Made by a program: the position numbers and the translations under genes
Origin: Bacteroidia bacterium
Lineage (GTDB): Bacteria; Bacteroidota; Bacteroidia; Flavobacteriales_E; Vicingaceae
Reading direction: 5' to 3'
Length of the DNA: 64,000 bases
Assembly: GCA_030426475.1 (NCBI GenBank)
Contig: JAUHYR010000001.1
Coordinates: forward strand, 62,001 to 126,000
Notes under the pieces: generated by a model
Told to the model about the DNA's origin: nothing
What the model saw: only the letters and a program-made list of their open reading frames with translations
Database searches by the model: none
Part shown: positions 9,197 through 18,437 of the stretch, one piece after another
How the letters are laid out: each line of letters begins with the position of its first letter
Position numbering within the stretch: position 1 is the first letter of the stretch

Positions 9197-12100
9197 TTTC
9201 TTTACGTAATTGAACAAAAAAGCTAGTTCCTTTATCTAAGCTAGTTTCAAACCAGATTTTACCGCCACTGTTTTCAATAATGTTTTTTACCATAGCTAAG
9301 CCTAAGCCCATTCCGGCTGTTTTGGTGGTAAAGTTAGGGGTAAATATTTTATTCTTCATTTCATCGGCAATGCCGGTTCCATTATCAGTTATCTTGATAA
9401 GATAGCTGTTTTCTTTTTCTGATAAATGTACCTCTACCTTTCCTTTTCGGTCATACGGTATGGCCTGGATAGCATTTTTGATTAAGTTGTTGAAGACTCT
9501 GTTCATTTGGTTTTTGTCGGCACTTATGGTTGCGTTTTCAACGGTAGAAACAAATACAACTTCTGTATTTTCGTCATTGTTTGCATAAAGGTCAACCACT
9601 GAAGATAATAATTGGTTTAGTGAAAAGTTTTCATTTTTTGCAACAGGCATTTTAGCAAAGTTTGAAAACTCATTGGCAATATTGGTAAGTGTTTCTATCT
9701 GCTCTAACAAAGTGTCAGTAGTTCTATTTAATCGGTCTTTTAAGTTTGAATCATTTTCATTGGAAGAACGTTGAAGCATTTGTACGCTCAGCCGCATTGG
9801 AGTTAATGGATTTTTTATTTCATGTGCCACTTGCTTTGCCATTTCTCTCCATGCAGACTCCCGCTCTGACTGAGCTAATTTTTCTGCACTAATAGCAAGT
9901 TCTTCTACTTTTTTGTTGTATTCCTGAACCAGTTTTCCTATTTCATCGGTGCCTTTCCATTGAATTTTTTCATTTAAACTACCCAGCTGTAGTTTACCAA
10001 TTTTTTCTCCTATTAATTTAATAGGTCTTGAAATATAGTTAGAGTAGAAAACCGCAACAATAAGCATTATAATTAATAGAAAAACATAGATGTTTATTAA
10101 GGTAGAAATGAAAACAAACAGTTCTTCCTGAAGTTCGTTTTGTTTTGCGAAATAAGGTAAGTTTAGATAAGCAAGTATTTCGTTTTCATTGTTTCTAAAA
10201 GGAACATAAGCGGATAAATATTCAAGCTGCCCTACTTTTTCTTTGTGAATATATTCTGCCATATGTTTGTTTTTCATGGCATCCAATGCTTCGGGATTCA
10301 TGAATCTTCCCGTCAAGTTTTTTTCAAAAACTTCATTTCTGGAAGTAGCAATCATGTTTCCGTTTTTAGCGTAAATATTAATATCTGCGTAAAAGACATT
10401 CGAAAATTTAACAAGGTAAAAAGTAAGATAGTCGTTTATAGAAGGGTCAAGAATATTGTTTTCACCAAGCTTTTGTTCCATTTCAATTAAAATAGAACGG
10501 GTTTTTTCGCTTATCTGCCGTATGTTTTTTTCGTCATAATTTTTTTTGATGTAATAACTTGCTCCCGCACCAAAGACAAAACAAAGCAGTAAAATAGTAA
10601 TTACTAAAAAGGCCTGTATTTTAGTACTGAAACTAGAGTACCTTATTTTAAAAGCCACAGGAAATTGCCCTATAAAAAGCGAAAGAAATAACATAAAAGC
10701 TCCGGCAAAGGCAAATAAATAAGAGAAATAGGTGATTCCATCTATTCCGGTTATTTCTTCTGACGAGAGGATAATCTGTTTGTTTTTATCAGGAGAATAA
10801 ATGAGGTGGTTATGATGATTAGAAGAAGCTATGCTAAACTCTTCTTTAACCGAAATCCATGAAGAATCTATAATTAAGGCATATTTGTGTTCTCCCGATT
10901 GGTCTGTCAGCTCACCATTTACGTATCTTGCATAGTGGTATTTTCCTACGGAAGAGAGTTCTTTAATCTCTTTATTGTCTAATAATAATTCAGGGTAACC
11001 TTCATTTTTTTGAAACAGCTTTGGAATTAACTCTAAATATAATTTTACCGGCCCAAGCTGCTTAGACTTAGAATCAAACAACTCTATTATTCCTACATAT
11101 TGAGAAGAGTATTCATTTTGGATATGATAAAAATTTGCATCTTCTACTTTTTCAGCATTACTAAGCTTTTTTTCAAATATTTCATGACATTTTTTTGGTA
11201 TGTTTTCTGGCTGAACAAGTAAGGAATCATCTTCTCTACATGCCGTACAATACAGTTCATATTTATTCCAATACCCTGAAAAATATTTTTTTGATAAATA
11301 CTCTTTTATCACGGTATTGTTATACCAGTTGTCGCTTAATGTGTCTTTAAAAGAAGCATCTTCTTTAATTTTTCTTTCAATTTCTTGATATAAAAACTCG
11401 GCCAAAGGATCTTTTTCTTCAGCCAGTTGCTGAGCTAATAACTCCCTATTATTTAAATCTTTTTTCGATTGACCGGAAATTAAATTGGTTGCGGTAGCAA
11501 CGGAAAAAACGGAAAGCAGAATGATAATATTCCACAATGGAATTTGTTCTCGCTGTTTAACAAAGAAAAGAGCAGATAAAAACAAAACAGGCCATGTTAG
11601 GGATATCACCGAAATAGTTGAAAACAGAAAGCCTCCAATAAAAAGGAAAGCAATATACGGAAGTAGGAAAGAGGTCAACGAACCTTCTTTGCAAAGCTTT
11701 ATAGCGGTAATAGCAGTTAACAAAAAAGAAGTAAAAAGAATGGCAATAATTAAAATGGACAGAAAGCTGTACAAGTCGAATTTATAAATCTCATTTAGGT
11801 TGAGGTTAATGTTAGAGTGTATAACTAAACTTTCTACCCAAATATTAATCAGCAATGAATAGCAAAGAGCTAAAAGGATAACAACAAAACGGAGAACTTT
11901 ATTTGTGAGGGTGATTTTTTTAAAACTTCTAAAAATGAAGTAACTCAGGTAAAGTAACACAGCGCTATTTAATAGCAAATCACCTAACGATGACAATAAT
12001 TCAGAGGCAGCATACTTATCCGGAAAAAACAAGGGCAACTCATAAAACACTTTTGGAAATTGTGACTCTATCATGGCATAACGCAAAAGAAGAATCACCA

Positions 12101-12872
12101 AAACATGAAATAAAACCAAAAACTTTGACCATTGCATTTCTTTCACACACCAAATAAAAAAAACTTGTAAGGCATAAATAACAAGACATATCCCTATAAT
12201 TATGATAAGCGAAAGAATACTGTAATAAAAACTTTTTCCTGAACTGTTTTTATAAGGAGTTAAAGCAAAAAGAAGTTCATCGTTAGTGGAGTATATACCA
12301 TAACTTCCTGAGCTTTTACCTAAGCTAAGTGTATATCCTGAAAGACTATACTCTTGGAAAAAATCATTTTTTAGGTATTGATTTTCGTGAGGGTATTGAT
12401 TTTTAATTAATAAAAAGGAAACCAGAGAAACTTCTTTAGACAGCTTTTTTTGTTGAATGTAATACCAGCCATTTCCATATTTTTGGACGGCATTTGATTG
12501 AATATCATTTTTTAAAAATTCTTTTGAGGGAATATGGTTTTGTGAGTTGTAAACTAATTTATTTTCTTGATATAGAGCAAACCCAAGCCCTCTTTTATAA
12601 TATAATTCGTCAAAAAAGTTAGACTTATTTAATAAGAAATCAACTTTATTTTTTTCGTCTTTTAAAGCTTCAGTGATTTCGAGTTCTTGAGAATTTAAGA
12701 CTGAAATATTTTCTTGTATGCTTTCTTCAAAAGAACTTAACTCATACTCATAAAAAAGCTGCTGAACATGAGTTGAGTTTAAAAAAGAACCTGATAAAAC
12801 AAGAACAACTCCTATGAGAGCATATAAACTTATTGGGAGGATGGGAAGTTTATGCTGATTATTTTGTTGCAT
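9189..12872 (-). CDS. Very large NtrY-like membrane sensor histidine kinase
   Basis: A 1227-residue sensor kinase. The N-terminus has a helix (about 13-31), an extracytoplasmic region, then a block of several helices (about 213-470), a second extracytoplasmic region, further helices around 740-790 and 925-950, a HAMP domain, and the kinase core. HisKA carries phospho-acceptor His1017 in AHEIKNPLTPMR, the NtrY-type variant. HATPase motifs are NNLIKNAIQA (N box), DNGTGI (G1) and GMGLGLAMVK (G2). No response regulator is adjacent. It begins the operon kinase-rnpA-S41-ligase; an exact TAnnTTTG element lies 21 bases before its ATG. Confidence 0.92.
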   Translation of the reverse strand: MQQNNQHKLPILPISLYALIGVVLVLSGSFLNSTHVQQLFYEYELSSFEESIQENISVLNSQELEITEALKDEKNKVDFLLNKSNFFDELYYKRGLGFALYQENKLVYNSQNHIPSKEFLKNDIQSNAVQKYGNGWYYIQQKKLSKEVSLVSFLLIKNQYPHENQYLKNDFFQEYSLSGYTLSLGKSSGSYGIYSTNDELLFALTPYKNSSGKSFYYSILSLIIIIGICLVIYALQVFFIWCVKEMQWSKFLVLFHVLVILLLRYAMIESQFPKVFYELPLFFPDKYAASELLSSLGDLLLNSAVLLYLSYFIFRSFKKITLTNKVLRFVVILLALCYSLLINIWVESLVIHSNINLNLNEIYKFDLYSFLSILIIAILFTSFLLTAITAIKLCKEGSLTSFLLPYIAFLFIGGFLFSTISVISLTWPVLFLSALFFVKQREQIPLWNIIILLSVFSVATATNLISGQSKKDLNNRELLAQQLAEEKDPLAEFLYQEIERKIKEDASFKDTLSDNWYNNTVIKEYLSKKYFSGYWNKYELYCTACREDDSLLVQPENIPKKCHEIFEKKLSNAEKVEDANFYHIQNEYSSQYVGIIELFDSKSKQLGPVKLYLELIPKLFQKNEGYPELLLDNKEIKELSSVGKYHYARYVNGELTDQSGEHKYALIIDSSWISVKEEFSIASSNHHNHLIYSPDKNKQIILSSEEITGIDGITYFSYLFAFAGAFMLFLSLFIGQFPVAFKIRYSSFSTKIQAFLVITILLLCFVFGAGASYYIKKNYDEKNIRQISEKTRSILIEMEQKLGENNILDPSINDYLTFYLVKFSNVFYADINIYAKNGNMIATSRNEVFEKNLTGRFMNPEALDAMKNKHMAEYIHKEKVGQLEYLSAYVPFRNNENEILAYLNLPYFAKQNELQEELFVFISTLINIYVFLLIIMLIVAVFYSNYISRPIKLIGEKIGKLQLGSLNEKIQWKGTDEIGKLVQEYNKKVEELAISAEKLAQSERESAWREMAKQVAHEIKNPLTPMRLSVQMLQRSSNENDSNLKDRLNRTTDTLLEQIETLTNIANEFSNFAKMPVAKNENFSLNQLLSSVVDLYANNDENTEVVFVSTVENATISADKNQMNRVFNNLIKNAIQAIPYDRKGKVEVHLSEKENSYLIKITDNGTGIADEMKNKIFTPNFTTKTAGMGLGLAMVKNIIENSGGKIWFETSLDKGTSFFVQLRKENV

Positions 12873-12893
12873 TAAAAAAGTGATGAGTAGCTA

Positions 12894-12901
12894 CAAATGT
12901 A
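12894..12901 (-). promoter_or_regulatory. Promoter of the sensor kinase-rnpA operon
   Basis: Minus strand TACATTTG matches TAnnTTTG exactly and sits 21 bases before the kinase ATG. A TTTG (-33) lies at 12924-12927, 22 bases upstream, inside the 3' region next to comB. Confidence 0.6.
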
Positions 12902-12929
12902 GTTTTAATAGTGAAATACTGCACAAAGA

Positions 12930-13688
12930 TTATGCCTCAACTTTAGAGGCAGGCAGAACAATTTTTCCGTTAATCAGTTCCGGAACGATGGAATATTTAT
13001 CTGTGGTAAGGCAAAAAAGAATGTCTTCTTCCATGTTTAGCCTGCTCAATCTTTTTCGGTGTGAAGAGTTTTCTAAAAACTTAAACAAGTTTTCTTTGGC
13101 ATGATTGTAAATAAATTTAGCTGAAATAGCAGAGTCAGAAAGGTCACTAAACCTAATGTTTCTTCTAGTTAATTCATCAACTACTGCGCCTGCAAAAAGG
13201 GTGTCTTCTAAGTTAAATCTGTTTTTCCAGCCAGCGCATAAAAGAATAACATCTTTGTCTAGCTCTTCAAGTTTATTACAAACGGCAGAAAGGTTTAAAA
13301 AACTACCGATTAATAAATGGTTCGCATTTTTTGCTTTTTCTACAGCTTGAGTCCCGTTAGTTGTAGTAATTACAATGCTGGCATCTTTAATGTCTTCACT
13401 CATATAGTCGAAAGGAGAATTGCCAAGCTTAAAGCCATCGAGCTTTTCGCCTTTTCTTTCGGCAGCCACTTCAAATCCTTTTTTTTGATATTCTAAAGCT
13501 TCATCTAATTCAGCAACGGGAATCATTTCTTTTATTCCATGAGCAAATGCTGTTACCATGGCAGAGGTTGCTCTAAACACATCAATAACCACCACAACAC
13601 AGTCAGGGTCGTCAAAGTATGCATCAAATAATGCCGGAGAATGGCAAACTTCTAATTTGCTTTTATGTGGAGCAGACTCTTCAGCCAC
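12930..13688 (-). CDS. comB: 2-phosphosulfolactate phosphatase (ComB family)
   Basis: A 252-residue ComB-family Mg-dependent phosphatase. The archaeal prototype dephosphorylates 2-phosphosulfolactate in coenzyme M synthesis; bacterial homologues are widespread and their substrate in Bacteroidota is uncertain, possibly sulfolactate metabolism. Family segments include VVVIDVFRATSAM, ITTTNGTQAV and LLCAGW. The start is GTG at 13688, three bases after the gcvT stop, so it is the second gene of a gcvT-comB pair. The conserved core is complete; the physiological role is inference. Confidence 0.88.
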   Translation of the reverse strand: MAEESAPHKSKLEVCHSPALFDAYFDDPDCVVVVIDVFRATSAMVTAFAHGIKEMIPVAELDEALEYQKKGFEVAAERKGEKLDGFKLGNSPFDYMSEDIKDASIVITTTNGTQAVEKAKNANHLLIGSFLNLSAVCNKLEELDKDVILLCAGWKNRFNLEDTLFAGAVVDELTRRNIRFSDLSDSAISAKFIYNHAKENLFKFLENSSHRKRLSRLNMEEDILFCLTTDKYSIVPELINGKIVLPASKVEA

Positions 13689-13691
13689 TTT

Positions 13692-14792
13692 TTATCCTTT
13701 ATAAAACGGAAACTTTACAATTTTAGCTTTTACTTGTTTGTCTCTGATTTTCACAAAAATTTCGTTATCCACTTTTGCTAAATCTTTTTTAACGTATCCC
13801 ATTCCTATACCTAAGTTAAGCGAAGGAGACATGGTGCCACTGGTAACTACACCAATATTATTTCCGGAAGCATCAACTAATTCATAGCCATGTCTTGGAA
13901 TACCTTTTTCAATCATTTCAAACCCAACCAATTTTCTGGTAGTTCCTTCTTCTTTTTGTTTTTTCAGATTTTCAGAATTGGTAAAGTCTTTGGTAAACTT
14001 GGTAATCCATCCTAATCCGGCTTCAATAGGCGAAGTAGTATCATCAATATCATTTCCGTAAAGACAGAAGCCCATTTCTGTTCTTAGGGTGTCTCTACAT
14101 GCTAAGCCTGCGGGCTTAATTCCAAAATCTTTTCCTGCTTCAAATACAGCATCCCACAATTTTTCAGCGTCTTTATTTTTTACATAAATTTCAAATCCTC
14201 CTGCTCCGGTATATCCTGTTGCTGAAATAATAGCGTTTTCAATTCCGGCAAATGTGTCAATCTTAAAGGTATAATACTCCATTGCTTTTAAGTCAACGGA
14301 AGTTAATGACTGCATAGCTTCAACAGCTTTAGGACCTTGAATGGCCAATAATGAAATGTCATCAGATATATTTTCTAATTGAGCATCAAAAGTATTTAAG
14401 CCATTAATCCAATTCCAGTCTTTTTCAATGTTAGAAGCATTTACGACCAACATATATTCTTCGTCATTAATTTTATAAACTAAAAGGTCGTCAACGATTC
14501 CCCCTTTGTCATTCGGTAAGCACGAATATTGAACTTTTCCGTCAAATAGTTTTGAAGCATCGTTTGAAGTAACTTTCTGAATTAAATCTAACGCTCCTTT
14601 GCCTTTTACCATAAACTCCCCCATGTGTGACACATCAAATACGCCAACAGCATTTCTTACGTTTAGGTGTTCATCCGTCAAACCGGTATATTGTAGAGGC
14701 ATATTATAACCGGCAAAAGGAACAATTTTAGCCCCAAGAGCCTTGTGCTTTTCTAATAACGCAACATCTTTTAATGTAGTAGCTGTTTCCAT
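13692..14792 (-). CDS. gcvT: Glycine cleavage system aminomethyltransferase (T protein)
   Basis: A 366-residue T protein. It takes the aminomethyl group from lipoylated H protein, releases ammonia and forms 5,10-methylene-tetrahydrofolate. Visible family features are [14 protein letters not shown], the folate-binding [11 protein letters not shown], and [12 protein letters not shown]. Length is standard. The gcvH and gcvP genes are not nearby. An exact -7 element lies 19 bases upstream, inside the 3' end of the adjacent glycosyltransferase gene, so it can be transcribed independently. Confidence 0.95.
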   Translation of the reverse strand: METATTLKDVALLEKHKALGAKIVPFAGYNMPLQYTGLTDEHLNVRNAVGVFDVSHMGEFMVKGKGALDLIQKVTSNDASKLFDGKVQYSCLPNDKGGIVDDLLVYKINDEEYMLVVNASNIEKDWNWINGLNTFDAQLENISDDISLLAIQGPKAVEAMQSLTSVDLKAMEYYTFKIDTFAGIENAIISATGYTGAGGFEIYVKNKDAEKLWDAVFEAGKDFGIKPAGLACRDTLRTEMGFCLYGNDIDDTTSPIEAGLGWITKFTKDFTNSENLKKQKEEGTTRKLVGFEMIEKGIPRHGYELVDASGNNIGVVTSGTMSPSLNLGIGMGYVKKDLAKVDNEIFVKIRDKQVKAKIVKFPFYKG

Positions 14793-14802
14793 GAATTAAA
14801 TA

Positions 14803-15870
14803 TTAAGTGAACAAATGTAAAAAATTAGCCGAATTTGACTTTACTGAATAGTTTTCTTCAACCGTTTTTCTAGTCTTTTCTGAAAAGGAAGTAAGGATAG
14901 ATTTTTCTGATAATAATTGAACGAGCAGTTGCTTCCACTCTTCTTTATTGTGACAAACAAACCCATTACTCTGATTGACTATTTGCCTGTTAACCCCAAC
15001 CGGACTAACTATTGCCGGAATTCCAAGTGCCATGTATTGCAGTGCTTTAAAGCCACATTTACCTTTACTCCATTCGTTTTCAATCAAAGGCATTATGCCT
15101 ACATCTATCTTTAATAAATCATCTATTTCTGTTTCTTTTTTCCACTGCACATATTCCAAAGAGTTTAAATTAAATTTAGGTTTTTCGTCAGAAATTACCT
15201 GAAAAATAAAAACGAAATTTTTTTCTAACTCTTGAAGAATTGGAACAATTTCCGAAAGGTATTTAATAGTGCTATGTGTTCCCGTCCAACCAATTACCAA
15301 TGGTTTTGTTAAATCATATACTTTGGTTTTGTTGTGATAATTTTCCGTATCAATTGTGGTCGGATTTAAAAGAGTTTTGACATTATATTTCTTTGCAAAA
15401 TCTTGTAAATATTCATTTCCGCAAGAAACCTTGTGCGCCCACCTACAAAGACGCTTGGTATTAGAATAATTCTTCAAAAATGAAAACCATCTATTGTAGT
15501 AAGAATAGTTGGGAAGCCAGATAGCATCATCAAAATCAAAAATTATTTTTTTCTTCAATACCCTACTTGCAAACCAAGAAAATAGTGGTGGGCCAACAGG
15601 GCTAACCTCTCTATGAATAAATATATAATCATATTTTCCTACGGTAAAAAGAAGAAGCATTCTTTTAAATAAAGAGCCAATCAAAAAAACGGCTTTTCTA
15701 AAAAAGTGTCCGTTTTCATAAAAGATAGCCCACATGCGTTCACTCCAAAAAGAGCTGACGGTTATTTCAAATCTGTTTTTTTTGAGTAACGGATAGTACT
15801 GTTCAAACCTAAAGCGTTGGCTGGCAGCAGTGCCCTCAGGGTAAGGGGTTATAAACAGTATCTTCTTCAT
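14803..15870 (-). CDS. Glycosyltransferase of GT-B fold (GT1/GT4 type)
   Basis: A 355-residue GT-B glycosyltransferase. It begins MKKILFITPYPEGTAASQR, has a Rossmann-like N-terminal domain and a C-terminal donor-binding domain starting near LVIGWTGTHSTI, with the late segment IGIMPLIENEWSKGKCGFKALQYMALGIPAI characteristic of GT4-like donors sites (read as separate motifs GIMPLI and GFKALQYMALG). The IIFDFDDAIW motif is common in Bacteroidota surface-polysaccharide transferases. I chose the ATG at 15870; an upstream in-frame start at 15903 would add 11 residues without similarity. It lies divergently from the CapD-like gene. Sugar and acceptor unknown. Confidence 0.88.
   Translation of the reverse strand: MKKILFITPYPEGTAASQRFRFEQYYPLLKKNRFEITVSSFWSERMWAIFYENGHFFRKAVFLIGSLFKRMLLLFTVGKYDYIFIHREVSPVGPPLFSWFASRVLKKKIIFDFDDAIWLPNYSYYNRWFSFLKNYSNTKRLCRWAHKVSCGNEYLQDFAKKYNVKTLLNPTTIDTENYHNKTKVYDLTKPLVIGWTGTHSTIKYLSEIVPILQELEKNFVFIFQVISDEKPKFNLNSLEYVQWKKETEIDDLLKIDVGIMPLIENEWSKGKCGFKALQYMALGIPAIVSPVGVNRQIVNQSNGFVCHNKEEWKQLLVQLLSEKSILTSFSEKTRKTVEENYSVKSNSANFLHLFT
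14812..14819 (-). promoter_or_regulatory. Promoter element of gcvT-comB
   Basis: Minus strand TACATTTG (exact TAnnTTTG), 19 bases before the gcvT ATG and located within the last codons of the upstream glycosyltransferase gene. No convincing -33 partner. Confidence 0.5.
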
Positions 15871-15912
15871 TTTTGGTAAAAATACATATCCTTTAGCCTT
15901 CAATCAAAATTG

Positions 15913-15920
15913 TATATTTG
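15913..15920 (+). promoter_or_regulatory. Promoter element of the CapD-like dehydratase gene
   Basis: TATATTTG, an exact TAnnTTTG match, 14 bases before the ATG at 15935. A weak -33 candidate TTTA lies 17 bases further upstream. Confidence 0.55.
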
Positions 15921-15934
15921 ACAAGGAATTTATT

Positions 15935-17809
15935 ATGCAGCTTTTAAAAGGGAATACGCCCAGATGGGTCATTTTTTTTATTGATATTACAGTCTGTGTA
16001 ATTTCTTTGGCTGCAGCTTACCTTATCCGTTTTGACTTTGATGTTCCTCAGATTGAAATTGATAGACTGCATGTAGTTTCGGCATTAATTATTGGTATTC
16101 GTGCACTTAGCTTTTTCTTCGCCAAGACTTATGCAGGGATGATTCGTTATACCGGAACAACCGATGCGCAGAGAATTTTTGTTACACTTATTTTAGGGTC
16201 CATAGCTTTTGGCTTTTGTAATTTGGTGTCTTATTTTACTTGGCACGGAAGATATATTATCCCTCTTTCTATCATTTTAATTGAGTTCTTGGCGACTATG
16301 TTTTTGCTGTTTAGTTACAGAATGGTTGTTAAGGCACTTTACTTTGAAATAAAAAATTCTTCTGAAGAAAAGCAGGAAATCATCATTTTTGGAGCAGGCG
16401 CAGCCGGTGTAATTGCAAAACAAGCTATTGACAGAGATACAAAATCAAAATATAAAGTGGCAGCTTTTGTTGATGATGAAGAAAAAAAGGCAAACAAAAA
16501 AATAGAGGGCGTTACCGTTTATCATTCTTCCAAACTTGAAAAACTTTTTCAAGAAGGCACCATTAAGCATATTATTATCAGTCCCCAAAAAATAAAGTCG
16601 AAAAAGCGAAATACAATTACAGAACTAGCCATTAAGCATGGTGTAAAAGTGTTGAATGTACCTCCTGTTACCAAGTGGACAAATGGTGAACTCAGTTTTA
16701 AGCAAATGAAAAAAGTAAAGATTGAGGATTTACTTGGACGTGATGAAATTAAGCTGAGTAATGATAAAATTATTCAACAGCTAAAAGGAAAAATTATTTT
16801 GGTTACAGGTGCTGCCGGCTCTATTGGCAGTGAACTGGTGAGACAAATTGTAAAATATCAACCTAAAAAAGTAATCTTACTTGACCAAGCAGAATCCGGT
16901 TTGTATGAAGTGGAGTTTGAGTTAAAGCAAGCTGCCCAAGGTCATTTAATGGAGGTGGTGGTTGGCGACATTTGCAATTACGAACGAATGGAAAATCTCT
17001 TTAAAACATTTACTCCTCAAGTTGTTTTTCATGCGGCAGCCTACAAACATGTTCCTTTAATGGAAGAAAACCCCTCTGAAGCAATTCATGTAAATGTTGG
17101 TGGAACCAAAAACTTGGTAGAATTATCGGTGCAAAATGGTGTAGAAAAATTTGTAATGGTTTCTACCGATAAGGCTGTTAATCCAACCAGTGTGATGGGC
17201 GCTTCCAAACGTATTGCTGAAATTTTTGCGCAAAGCACCAATGGAAAGTCAGCAACAAAATTCATTACTACCCGCTTTGGAAATGTGTTGGGTTCAAACG
17301 GTTCGGTTATTCCACTTTTCAGAAAACAAATTGAGCAGGGAGGACCAATTACAGTTACTCACCCAGATATTACAAGATATTTTATGACCATTCCTGAGGC
17401 TTGTCAATTAGTGTTAGAAGCAGGAACAATGGGAGAAGGTGGAGAGATTTTCATTTTTGACATGGGCGAGTCGGTTAAAATTGTGGACTTAGCTAAAAAA
17501 ATGCTGAAGCTTTCGGGTATGGAGTTGGGCAAAGACATACAAATTGTTTATACAGGCTTACGACCCGGAGAAAAGCTTTATGAAGAATTATTAAATAACA
17601 AAGAAAATACGATTTCTACACATCACCCTCAAATTATGGTGGCAAAAGTGAGAGAGTATGAGTTAACAGAAATTACACCTAAAATTGAAGCTTTGGTGAG
17701 TCTTTACCGCCAACAAGACAATTTGGCCATTGTAAAAGCTATGAAAGAATTAGTGCCCGAATACAAAAGCAACAACTCTGTTTATGAGAAGTTGGATGCC
17801 AAAGTGTAA
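15935..17809 (+). CDS. Membrane-bound UDP-sugar 4,6-dehydratase (CapD/WbpM/PglF family)
   Basis: A 624-residue polysaccharide-biosynthesis enzyme. Residues 10-135 hold four membrane helices. A first nucleotide-binding domain starts with FGAGAAG at 152-158, and the catalytic short-chain dehydrogenase domain with TGAAGSIG at 291-298. The active-site stretch reads STDKAVNPTSVMGASK (410-425): Met421 replaces the Tyr of ordinary SDR enzymes, as in the WbpM/PglF subclass that makes UDP-4-keto-6-deoxy-GlcNAc with retention at C5. It supplies precursors for 6-deoxy amino sugars. Promoter element 14 bases upstream; the glycosyltransferase gene diverges from it. Confidence 0.92.
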   Translation: MQLLKGNTPRWVIFFIDITVCVISLAAAYLIRFDFDVPQIEIDRLHVVSALIIGIRALSFFFAKTYAGMIRYTGTTDAQRIFVTLILGSIAFGFCNLVSYFTWHGRYIIPLSIILIEFLATMFLLFSYRMVVKALYFEIKNSSEEKQEIIIFGAGAAGVIAKQAIDRDTKSKYKVAAFVDDEEKKANKKIEGVTVYHSSKLEKLFQEGTIKHIIISPQKIKSKKRNTITELAIKHGVKVLNVPPVTKWTNGELSFKQMKKVKIEDLLGRDEIKLSNDKIIQQLKGKIILVTGAAGSIGSELVRQIVKYQPKKVILLDQAESGLYEVEFELKQAAQGHLMEVVVGDICNYERMENLFKTFTPQVVFHAAAYKHVPLMEENPSEAIHVNVGGTKNLVELSVQNGVEKFVMVSTDKAVNPTSVMGASKRIAEIFAQSTNGKSATKFITTRFGNVLGSNGSVIPLFRKQIEQGGPITVTHPDITRYFMTIPEACQLVLEAGTMGEGGEIFIFDMGESVKIVDLAKKMLKLSGMELGKDIQIVYTGLRPGEKLYEELLNNKENTISTHHPQIMVAKVREYELTEITPKIEALVSLYRQQDNLAIVKAMKELVPEYKSNNSVYEKLDAKV

Positions 17810-17828
17810 TCTAACTCACAGTAATTTC

Positions 17829-17836
17829 TATCTTTG
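17829..17836 (+). promoter_or_regulatory. Promoter element of ndk
   Basis: TATCTTTG, exact TAnnTTTG, 27 bases before the ndk ATG at 17864. No clear -33 TTTG at usual spacing. Confidence 0.5.
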
Positions 17837-17863
17837 CCGCAAATTTTAAAAAAGAAATACAAG

Positions 17864-18286
17864 ATGGCTGGCAACAGAACTTTTACCATGATTAAACCGG
17901 ATGCAGTTGAAAAAAACTATATCGGTGGAATTTTAAAAATGATTAATGATGCAGGATTTAAAATCGTTGCAATGAAATACACTAAACTTAGCAAAGAGCA
18001 AGCTCAAAAATTTTATGAAGTTCATGCAGAGCGTCCATTTTATGGTGAATTGGTAGATTATATGAGCTCTGGTCCAATTGTAGCTGCAGTATTAGAAAAA
18101 GACAATGCAGTAGAAGATTTCAGAAAATTAATTGGTGCCACCGACCCTGCTGAAGCTGCAGAAGGAACCATCAGAAAATCTTACGCTGAGTCAAAAGGAA
18201 AAAATGCAGTACACGGCTCTGATAGTGATGAAAATGCTACCATTGAAAGTAATTTCCATTTTAAGCCGGAAGAAATTTTTGCGTAA
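17864..18286 (+). CDS. ndk: Nucleoside diphosphate kinase
   Basis: A 140-residue NDP kinase that balances nucleoside triphosphates by transferring the gamma phosphate through a histidine. The family start [18 protein letters not shown] and the active-site histidine in KNAVHGSDS are visible. The ATG at 17864 is the right start; the frame extends upstream to 17834, but that would begin inside the promoter element. Its neighbours are nucleotide-sugar genes, yet promoter and terminator suggest that it is a single-gene unit. Confidence 0.96.
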   Translation: MAGNRTFTMIKPDAVEKNYIGGILKMINDAGFKIVAMKYTKLSKEQAQKFYEVHAERPFYGELVDYMSSGPIVAAVLEKDNAVEDFRKLIGATDPAEAAEGTIRKSYAESKGKNAVHGSDSDENATIESNFHFKPEEIFA

Positions 18287-18367
18287 TTGAAATGGTCATT
18301 CTGAGCATTTGATATTAAGAGGAGAAAGCAAAGCTTTCGGTTGTATAGTAAATAAGAATGAAAACAT

Positions 18368-18399
18368 TAACCCCATTCATTATTTGAGTGGGTTTTTTT
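18368..18399 (+). terminator. Probable terminator downstream of ndk
   Basis: AACCCCATTCA and TGAGTGGGTT form an imperfect hairpin with a short loop, followed by seven T residues. It lies about 80 bases after the ndk stop. Confidence 0.6.
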
Positions 18400-18424
18400 G
18401 TGCCTTTTCCACAAAATCTTTAGT

Positions 18425-18432
18425 TACATTTG
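18425..18432 (+). promoter_or_regulatory. Promoter of the glycosyltransferase-heptose operon
   Basis: TACATTTG is an exact TAnnTTTG match, with TTTG at 18398-18401 as a -33 candidate, 23 bases upstream and inside the ndk terminator. Only 5 bases separate it from the GTG start at 18438, so the transcript may be almost leaderless. Confidence 0.6.
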
Positions 18433-18437
18433 TTGGC

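Larger units (their letters stand above)
18287..18437. other. Intergenic region between ndk and the glycosyltransferase
   Basis: 151 bases. It holds the ndk terminator, the next promoter, and near its start GTCATTCTGAG followed by an inverted AAAGCAAAGCTTT-like stretch. The frame of the downstream gene is open across part of it, but no coding similarity is seen. Confidence 0.5.

Noticed and set aside
11485-11787. Plus-strand open frame inside the sensor kinase
   Set aside because: It overlaps membrane helices of the kinase in the antisense direction and has no promoter or family similarity.
17834-17863. Ten-codon extension of ndk
   Set aside because: It begins within the -7 promoter element; the family starts at the ATG 17864.
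18309-18437. N-terminal extension of the glycosyltransferase by 43 codons
   Set aside because: The stretch spans the ndk terminator and the promoter of the next gene, and has no protein-like similarity.
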